64,000 nucleotides of DNA from assembly GCF_009208735.1 (NCBI RefSeq), contig NZ_WFLJ01000001.1, forward strand, positions 434,001 through 498,000. The letters are read 5' to 3'. The DNA comes from Janthinobacterium rivuli. GTDB taxonomy: Bacteria > Pseudomonadota > Gammaproteobacteria > Burkholderiales > Burkholderiaceae_D. The notes below the pieces were generated by a model. The model saw nothing but the letters and a program-made list of their open reading frames with translations. It was not told where the DNA came from and did not search any database. Shown here piece after piece: positions 58,316 to 64,000 of this stretch (its first letter is position 1; every line of letters begins with the position of its first letter). Made by a program: the position numbers and the translations under genes.

Positions 58316-59071
58316 TCAGGCCTGCCGGCGCGTGTCGAGGTCGCGGCTGAGCATCAGCAGCACTTGCGCCGACGCGGCGCGCAGCTGCGCCTTGTACTGG
58401 TTGATGCCACGACTCAAGACGTTATAGATGACGACGGCGGGAATCGCCGCCACCAGGCCCAAGGCTGTCGCCAGCAAGGCTTCCGCGATGCCAGGCGCGA
58501 CGGTCGCCAGGTTCGTGCTCTGGCTGGCGGCGATACCGATGAAACTGTTCATGATGCCCCACACGGTGCCGAACAGGCCGACGAACGGCGCCACGGCGCC
58601 TATGCTGGCGAGCAAGCCGATGCCTTGCGTCATGGTGCGCACCTGCTGCGCGATCCACTGTTCCTGGCGAAAGCCGGCCCGCTCCTTCAGGGCCGCCGCC
58701 GGCGCATGCGCGTGCGACAGGCTCAGCTCCTGCTGCACCTCGTCGAGTAGTTGCCGCGCCAGCGAAGTGCTGCCGCCCCCCTCCACTTTGGCGGCCGCGT
58801 CCGGCAAGGAGGTGGCCGTCTTCAGCACGGCGACGGCTTGCGCCGCCGCGCGCCGCGCCTGCAGCAAGCTGGCGCCCTTCACCAGCAAGACCACCCAAGT
58901 GGCCAGCGCGGCAGTCAACAAGCCGATCAGCACGCTTTTTACGACCTGGTCGGCGGCGAAAAACATGCCCAGGGGCGACATATCGTGCGGCAAGGCGGAC
59001 GCTTGCGCGGTGGCATGCAACAGGGAAAGAAATACGCCGCCAGCGGCGACTTTGATATAGAGGATACGCAT
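58316..59071 (-). CDS. exbB: ExbB-type MotA/TolQ proton channel
   Basis: A 251-residue protein with a signal-like N-terminus ([20 protein letters not shown]), a first helix near [20 protein letters not shown] and the channel helices in [20 protein letters not shown] and [19 protein letters not shown]. These match ExbB. ATG at 59071 is preferred; a TTG at 59107 would add 12 residues. It is followed by exbD after 3 bp. Confidence 0.92.
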   Translation of the reverse strand: MRILYIKVAAGGVFLSLLHATAQASALPHDMSPLGMFFAADQVVKSVLIGLLTAALATWVVLLVKGASLLQARRAAAQAVAVLKTATSLPDAAAKVEGGGSTSLARQLLDEVQQELSLSHAHAPAAALKERAGFRQEQWIAQQVRTMTQGIGLLASIGAVAPFVGLFGTVWGIMNSFIGIAASQSTNLATVAPGIAEALLATALGLVAAIPAVVIYNVLSRGINQYKAQLRAASAQVLLMLSRDLDTRRQA

Positions 59072-59212
59072 GAGAACTTTGACAGGTAACAGGCATGGCT
59101 GCGCCAACGGCGCGCACGCGCATGCAAAAGAATCGGACGGACTACCTGGCTGCCATGGAGGAGCTTGCTGGGGGAGAGTGCCGGGCAGAACGCCCGGCGG
59201 ACATACGAGGAA

Positions 59213-60130
59213 TTATTGGGCGCTGGCGACGGCGGGCAATGCCGGTGTGAACCAGACGAAATCCGCCTGCCGCGCCAGCACCGTGGCCCCCTGCTGCGCC
59301 AGCACCAGCACCAGCGGCGCCGGGCCGCCCGTCAAGTCCTGCACGTGCAGCGGCACGCCCAGGTCCTTGTGCGCATGGTAGGCGCCGGCGATCAGCACGG
59401 CCGGCGCGGGCGCGGCCAGCAGGCGCTCGGCCATGCGACGGTCGCGCTGCTGCTGCACCGCCAGCATGGCGGCCAGGCGCGGCGCGTCGATCTGGTTGTC
59501 GTGCATGACGCGGATGATGTCCTTCAATTTTTCATGCACCTTGCCATCGTTGGCCAGGTTGCTGTGCTTGCCCTGCACGGCCGGCTGATCGATGAACAGT
59601 TGCTTGATGTCGCCGCGGTCCAGGTTGGCCGACCAGACGGGGTATGGCGCGCGCATCACGGTCATGACCAGGTCGCCATATTGCGCCCACTTCCAGCTGG
59701 GCTGCCAGGCCAGCAGCTCGGCCACGTGTTCGGGGCGCACGACGGGGTCCGTCTGCAGCCACGTCTTGACCTTGTCCACCTTGGCTTGCTGGTCCGGGTT
59801 CAGCATTTCCAGCAGCACGCTGCCTTGCGGGCGCTGGCCCTGCAACTGCTGCAGCAGCCATTGCTCGATCTGGTGATGGCTGAGCTGGTCATGCTGCTCG
59901 CCGATGATGACGCGCGGCGCGGCGGCCAGCTGGGCCAGCAATTGCTCGGCGCTCACGCGCTGGCCGCTGCGCAGGTCGACGATCTCGCCCAGCTGGCGCA
60001 CATCTTGCGCAGAAGCGGACGCGGCCATCGTGGCGGCAGCCGTGCCGGTGGCGGGCGCGGCGCTGCTGCAGGCGCTCAGCGCCAGCACGCAGGCGGGCAG
60101 GACGGCGGCGAGGGACAGGGGGAAATTCAT
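59213..60130 (-). CDS. ChaN family haem-binding lipoprotein
   Basis: A 305-residue lipoprotein (lipobox LSAC, Cys21) with the ChaN pattern: VIIGEQHDQLSHHQIEQWLL near the start of the domain, VLLEMLNPDQQ and VLIAGAYHAHKDLGVPLH near the end. ChaN-type proteins bind haem and are Fur-regulated. It is the first gene of the haem operon, 142 bp before exbB. Confidence 0.88.
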   Translation of the reverse strand: MNFPLSLAAVLPACVLALSACSSAAPATGTAAATMAASASAQDVRQLGEIVDLRSGQRVSAEQLLAQLAAAPRVIIGEQHDQLSHHQIEQWLLQQLQGQRPQGSVLLEMLNPDQQAKVDKVKTWLQTDPVVRPEHVAELLAWQPSWKWAQYGDLVMTVMRAPYPVWSANLDRGDIKQLFIDQPAVQGKHSNLANDGKVHEKLKDIIRVMHDNQIDAPRLAAMLAVQQQRDRRMAERLLAAPAPAVLIAGAYHAHKDLGVPLHVQDLTGGPAPLVLVLAQQGATVLARQADFVWFTPALPAVASAQ

Positions 60131-60189
60131 GGCATGGCCTTTCGGGTGGAAGCACGCATTGCAAAATCACTACTGGCGGGCATTTTAAT

Positions 60190-60208
60190 AGAAATGATTC
60201 TCATTTAC
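60190..60208 (-). promoter_or_regulatory. Fur box upstream of the haem operon
   Basis: AAATGATTCTCATTT (60192-60206) is a 15-bp palindrome that keeps the ATGAT/TCATT core of the Fur consensus. It is 60 bp upstream of the ChaN-like gene start. It would place chaN-exbB-exbD-tonB-receptor under iron repression. Confidence 0.8.
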
Positions 60209-60320
60209 AACCAATGCACGGCGCACCATGCGAATTCTTTTTACAGCTGGCAAAAAATCGATATGCCGCTTCGGTGAAATCCCCGGGCGCGGAGTAGAAT
60301 AAAAAAAACGGAGGACTCGC

Positions 60321-61730
60321 GTGAATCAAACTGACCAGTTGGCGGTACTGAACAAACCGCTGCCCGCATCCCTTGCTGCCGTACTTTCCCTGATCTTTGC
60401 CGACCGCTTTTCCATGACGCAAGCCATGCGCGAACACCATGGCCGCGACGAGTCGAGCTATCCCCCCATGCTGCCGGACGCCGTCATCTTCGCCCATTCC
60501 ACCGAGGAAGTGGCGGCTGCCGTCAAACTGTGCAGCGCGCACGACGTGCCCATCATCGCCTACGGCAGCGGCACTTCGCTCGAAGGCCACGTGCTGGCCC
60601 TGCACGGCGGCGTGACGATTGATCTGTCGCAAATGAATCAGATGGTCGCCGTGCATGCTGAAGACTTGACGGCCACCGTGCAGGCAGGCGTGACGCGCAA
60701 GCAACTGAACGAGGAGCTGCGCGACACGGGTCTGTTCTTCCCCATCGACCCGGGCGCCAATGCGTCGCTGGGCGGCATGGCGGCCACGCGGGCCTCGGGC
60801 ACGAACGCCGTGCGCTACGGCACCATGCGCGAAAACGTGCTGGCCCTGACGGTGGTGACGGCCGATGGCCGCATCATCAAGACGGGGACCAGGGCGAAAA
60901 AATCGTCGGCCGGCTACGACCTGACGCGCCTGTTCGTCGGCAGCGAGGGCACGCTGGGCATCATCACGGAAGTGACGGTGAAACTGTATCCGCTGCCGGA
61001 AGCGATCTCGGCCGCCGTGTGCTCGTTCCCCGGCACGGGCGAAGCCGTCAGCGCCGTGATCCAGACCATCCAGATGGGTATTCCTGTGGCCAGAGTCGAG
61101 TTTCTCGATGAAAATGGCGTCAAAGCCATCAACGCCTACGACAAAATGGCGCTGCCGGAAAAGCCATTATTACTGTTTGAATTTCACGGCACGCCGGCCA
61201 GCGTGGCCGAGCAGGCGCAGCTGGTGCAAGCCATCACGGCGGAGCACGGCGCCAGCGATTTCGAGTGGGCCAGCCGCCCCGAAGACCGCTCGCGCCTGTG
61301 GGCCGCGCGCCATAACGCGTATTTCGCCCTGCTGCAGATGCGTCCCGGCAGCCGCGCCATTTCCACCGATTGCTGCGTGCCCATTTCGCGCCTGGCCGAA
61401 TGCATCCTCGCCACCAAGGCCGATTGCGAAGCGCAGGGCCTCGTCTACGCCATCATCGGCCACGTAGGCGACGGCAACTTCCACGTGCAGATGCTGGTCG
61501 ACCCCGATGATCCGGCCGACATCGCGCGCGCCGAAAAGGTCAACAGCGACATGGTCACGCGCGCCATCGGCATGGACGGCACCTGCACGGGAGAACACGG
61601 CGTGGGCATGCACAAGATGGCCTTCCTCGTGGAAGAACATGGCGAAGGCGCCATCGACACCATGCGCGCCCTGAAACACGCGTTGGATCCGAAGAACATC
61701 ATGAATCCGGGCAAGATCGTGCGCTGGTAA
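60321..61730 (+). CDS. FAD-binding oxidoreductase, D-lactate dehydrogenase (cytochrome) type
   Basis: A 469-residue flavoprotein of the GlcD/LDHD family. The FAD-binding PCMH domain shows PIIAYGSGTSLEGH and DPGANASLGGMAATRASGTN. The C-terminal substrate domain has HVGDGNFHVQML with metal ligands, and it ends ALDPKNIMNPGKIVRW. Reduction of cytochrome or quinone by D-lactate or glycolate is the family reaction. It is divergent from the Fur-controlled operon and its stop codon abuts that of the GNAT gene. Confidence 0.92.
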   Translation: MNQTDQLAVLNKPLPASLAAVLSLIFADRFSMTQAMREHHGRDESSYPPMLPDAVIFAHSTEEVAAAVKLCSAHDVPIIAYGSGTSLEGHVLALHGGVTIDLSQMNQMVAVHAEDLTATVQAGVTRKQLNEELRDTGLFFPIDPGANASLGGMAATRASGTNAVRYGTMRENVLALTVVTADGRIIKTGTRAKKSSAGYDLTRLFVGSEGTLGIITEVTVKLYPLPEAISAAVCSFPGTGEAVSAVIQTIQMGIPVARVEFLDENGVKAINAYDKMALPEKPLLLFEFHGTPASVAEQAQLVQAITAEHGASDFEWASRPEDRSRLWAARHNAYFALLQMRPGSRAISTDCCVPISRLAECILATKADCEAQGLVYAIIGHVGDGNFHVQMLVDPDDPADIARAEKVNSDMVTRAIGMDGTCTGEHGVGMHKMAFLVEEHGEGAIDTMRALKHALDPKNIMNPGKIVRW

Positions 61731-62210
61731 TCAGGCCGTCCATTCCATGCGCATCGGCACGAACGCGATGCCGCCCGTCTCCACCTTCGGTCCCGTGGCG
61801 ACAAAGCCCAGGCTTTCGTACAGCGGCAAGGCGTAGGCCGAGGAATTGACGGTAAACGCCGTGACATTCCCCCTGGCCAAGGACGCATCGCGGGCGGCCT
61901 GCCACATGCGGCGCGCCATGCCGCGCCGGTGCAGGGCGCGCGGCACGAACATGTGGAACAGATGCGTGTTGTCGCGCATGGCCACCACGCCGGCCAGTGC
62001 GCCATCGATATGCGCCAGCTGGTAAGCGTAATTGGGTAGCGACAGGTAGCCTTCGATGGCGGGCTGGCGGCAGTTCTCGATGAACTTTTCCGCCCCCGCT
62101 CCGTCCGGGTGCAGAGTCAGAAAGGGCATCAGGTCGTCGATCAGGGCGACGATGGCGGGCGCGTCGGCGACCAGGGCGGGGCGCAGTGTCGGTTCGGGCA
62201 AAGTAGTCAT
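61731..62210 (-). CDS. GNAT family N-acetyltransferase
   Basis: A 159-residue acetyltransferase. The acetyl-CoA site is RALHRRGMARRMWQAA, with LYESLGFVATG near the end. The start at 62210 (MTTLPEPTLRP) has a weak ribosome site; longer frames carry no family sequence. The substrate is unknown. It lies 39 bp downstream of dnaE2 on the same strand and is exactly convergent with the flavoprotein gene, with no base between the two stop codons. Confidence 0.87.
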   Translation of the reverse strand: MTTLPEPTLRPALVADAPAIVALIDDLMPFLTLHPDGAGAEKFIENCRQPAIEGYLSLPNYAYQLAHIDGALAGVVAMRDNTHLFHMFVPRALHRRGMARRMWQAARDASLARGNVTAFTVNSSAYALPLYESLGFVATGPKVETGGIAFVPMRMEWTA

Positions 62211-62249
62211 ATGACAATCATGCCACCGCCTGGCCGACATTGACAAGCC

Positions 62250-64000
62250 TCAACAGAAATCGCGGCTGCTGGTCCTCAAACGCCCCAGCAGATGCGACAT
62301 GTCGACCAGGCGCTTGGCCACCAGGTTGCGCACCAGCCCTTCCCTTTGCCACACGCCATATACGCCCAGCAGCGGCGCGCTCAGCACTTCGCGCCGCTGG
62401 CTTTCCACCAGGTCGGGCCAGACGATGACGTTCACCGTGCCCGTCTCGTCTTCCAGTGTCATGAAGATCACGCCCTTGGCCGTGCCCGGACGCTGGCGCA
62501 CGGTGACGATGCCGCAGGCGCGCGCCAGCTGGCCATTCGTGTAGCTGGCCAGCGCGGATGCCGGCAGGAAACGCTGTTCCAGCAATTGCCTGCGCAGCAG
62601 CGCCAGCGGGTGGCGGCCCAGAGTCAGGCCTTGCGCGCGGTAGTCGCTGACGATGCTCTCGCCTTCCGTCGGCGCGGCCAGCACGGGCAAGTCTTCCTCT
62701 TGCGTGGTGGCGCGCAGCAAGTCCCTGTCCGGCACGGCGCCGGCCGCCTGCCACAGCGCCGCGCGCCGGTGCCCGGCCAGCGCGTGCAGCGCGTTGCCGG
62801 CGGCGAGCACCTGCAAGTCATGACGGTCCAGGCCGCCACGCCGCGCCAGGTCGGCCACGTCGACAAAGGCGGTGATGGCGCGCGCATCCTCGATGCGCCG
62901 GGCCGCCTCGGCGCGCATGCCAAACAGGCTGTTCAAGCCCAGGCGCACGGCGGGCGCGGCCCCTTCCGCAGTCTCTTCCAACGTCGCTTCCCAGCCGCTG
63001 ACGGCCACGTCAACGGGCAGCACGGGCACGCCATGGCGGCGCGCATCCTGCACCAGTTGCGAGGGACTGTAAAAGCCCATGGGCTGGCTGTTGAGCAAGG
63101 CGCACAGGAAGGCGGCCGGTTCGTGGCATTTCAGCCAGGAACTGGCGTACGTCAGCAAGGCGAAACTGGCCGCGTGCGACTCGGGAAAACCGTATTCGCC
63201 AAAGCCCTCGATCTGGCTGAAGATGGCCTCCGCGAACTCCCGTTTATACGCATTTTTGACCATCGTTTCGACGATGCGTTCCTTGTAATTGTTCATGCCG
63301 CCCTTGCGTTTCCAGGCCGCCATGGCGCGCCGCAACTGGTCCGCCTCGCCGGGCGTGAAATCGGCTGCGATGATGGCCACCTGCATCACCTGCTCCTGGA
63401 AGATCGGGATGCCCAGGGTGCGTCCCAGCGCCTTTTCCAGGCCCTTCGGATACTCGACCGCTTCTTTCTGCTGGCGCCGCTGCAAATACGGATGCACCAT
63501 GCCGCCCTGGATGGGGCCGGGGCGCACCAGCGCCACCTCGATGACGAGGTCGTAGAATTCACGGGGACGCAGGCGCGGCAGCATGCTCATCTGCGCGCGC
63601 GACTCGATCTGGAACACGCCGATGGTGTCGGCCTGGCACATCATGTCGTAGGTGGCCGGGTCTTCGGCGGGAATATCCTGCATCCGGAATTCCTCGCCGC
63701 GCCGTCCGCCGACCAGTTCCAGGGCGCGGCGCAGGGCCGACAGCATGCCCAGCGCCAGCACGTCGACCTTCATCAAGCCCAGCTCCTCGAGGTCGTTCTT
63801 GTCCCACTCGATGACGCTGCGCTCGGCCATGGTGGCGTTTTCGATCGGCACCAGGCGCGACAATTTTCCTTGCGCGATGACAAAGCCGCCCGGATGCTGC
63901 GACAAATGGCGGGGAAAGCCCAGCAACTGCTGCGCCAGGCTGGCCCACTGCTGCGACAATGCCGCCTCCGGGTCGAGCCCGCATTCGGCCAGGCGCTCCA
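62250..64000 (-). CDS. dnaE2: Error-prone DNA polymerase DnaE2, C-terminal part (cut by window edge)
   Basis: 583 residues of the C-terminal part of a DnaE-type polymerase (ImuC). Seen are the palm segment EWDKNDLEELGLMKVDVLALGML with catalytic Asp, IGVFQIESRAQMSMLPRL, VRPGPIQGGMVHPYL, IFQEQVMQVAI, FGEYGFPESHAASFALL and the OB-fold part near the end (GIVTVRQRPGTAKGVIFMTL in part). The start is beyond the right edge, where imuA and imuB are expected; the set is induced by DNA damage in many bacteria. Confidence 0.94.
   Translation of the reverse strand, partial: ERLAECGLDPEAALSQQWASLAQQLLGFPRHLSQHPGGFVIAQGKLSRLVPIENATMAERSVIEWDKNDLEELGLMKVDVLALGMLSALRRALELVGGRRGEEFRMQDIPAEDPATYDMMCQADTIGVFQIESRAQMSMLPRLRPREFYDLVIEVALVRPGPIQGGMVHPYLQRRQQKEAVEYPKGLEKALGRTLGIPIFQEQVMQVAIIAADFTPGEADQLRRAMAAWKRKGGMNNYKERIVETMVKNAYKREFAEAIFSQIEGFGEYGFPESHAASFALLTYASSWLKCHEPAAFLCALLNSQPMGFYSPSQLVQDARRHGVPVLPVDVAVSGWEATLEETAEGAAPAVRLGLNSLFGMRAEAARRIEDARAITAFVDVADLARRGGLDRHDLQVLAAGNALHALAGHRRAALWQAAGAVPDRDLLRATTQEEDLPVLAAPTEGESIVSDYRAQGLTLGRHPLALLRRQLLEQRFLPASALASYTNGQLARACGIVTVRQRPGTAKGVIFMTLEDETGTVNVIVWPDLVESQRREVLSAPLLGVYGVWQREGLVRNLVAKRLVDMSHLLGRLRTSSRDFC

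Overview
The window looks like a chromosomal segment of a high-GC betaproteobacterium of the family Oxalobacteraceae, most likely Janthinobacterium or a close relative. The basis is gene content and order (dapA-bamC, pyrG-eno-ftsB, mutS, a tandem pair of cyanophycin synthetases) and families of short intergenic repeats of a type I associate with that group. No ribosomal RNA, tRNA, CRISPR array, insertion sequence or prophage was seen. The ends cut through an AMP nucleosidase gene (left) and a dnaE2 error-prone polymerase gene (right).

Layout. 1-8357: end of amn, then a cyanophycin locus made of a DUF1854 protein and a large zinc-ribbon ABC exporter on the minus strand, divergent from two cyanophycin synthetase genes on the plus strand. 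The first synthetase has lost its Mur-ligase P-loop. 8483-17512: a GGDEF/EAL signalling protein, a large TonB-dependent receptor, an RpiR-type regulator and a class III aminotransferase with a clear promoter and candidate operator. 17513-30351: a compact type VI secretion island (tssF-tssG-vgrG-tle3-tla3-PAAR, all minus) divergent from a membrane Ser/Thr kinase with TPRs and a coupled unknown gene. It lacks sheath, tube, ATPase and membrane-complex genes and shows no obvious Tle3 immunity gene.

30693-45111: mostly housekeeping genes: mutS with a coupled inactive-looking phosphoesterase homologue, slyD, the ribosomal oxygenase roxA (apparently leaderless), an alanine-rich lipoprotein with a structured leader, bamC, dapA, a methyltransferase, a site-2-type protease, a Sua5/YciO protein, htpX, a PHP phosphoesterase, an alpha/beta hydrolase and a gamma carbonic anhydrase. 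45116-49769: hslO, then a TonB-dependent receptor and a Tat-exported glycerophosphodiesterase behind four 11-bp Pho-box repeats, read as a phosphate-starvation operon.

49922-64000: small proteins between repeat copies, ftsB, eno, pyrG, a PRC-barrel protein, then a Fur-box-headed haem uptake operon (chaN-like, exbB, exbD, tonB, HasR-like receptor), a D-lactate dehydrogenase-type flavoprotein, a GNAT acetyltransferase and dnaE2. Two repeat families (A, about 85 bp, three copies; B, about 120 bp, four copies in three size forms) punctuate the intergenic spaces.
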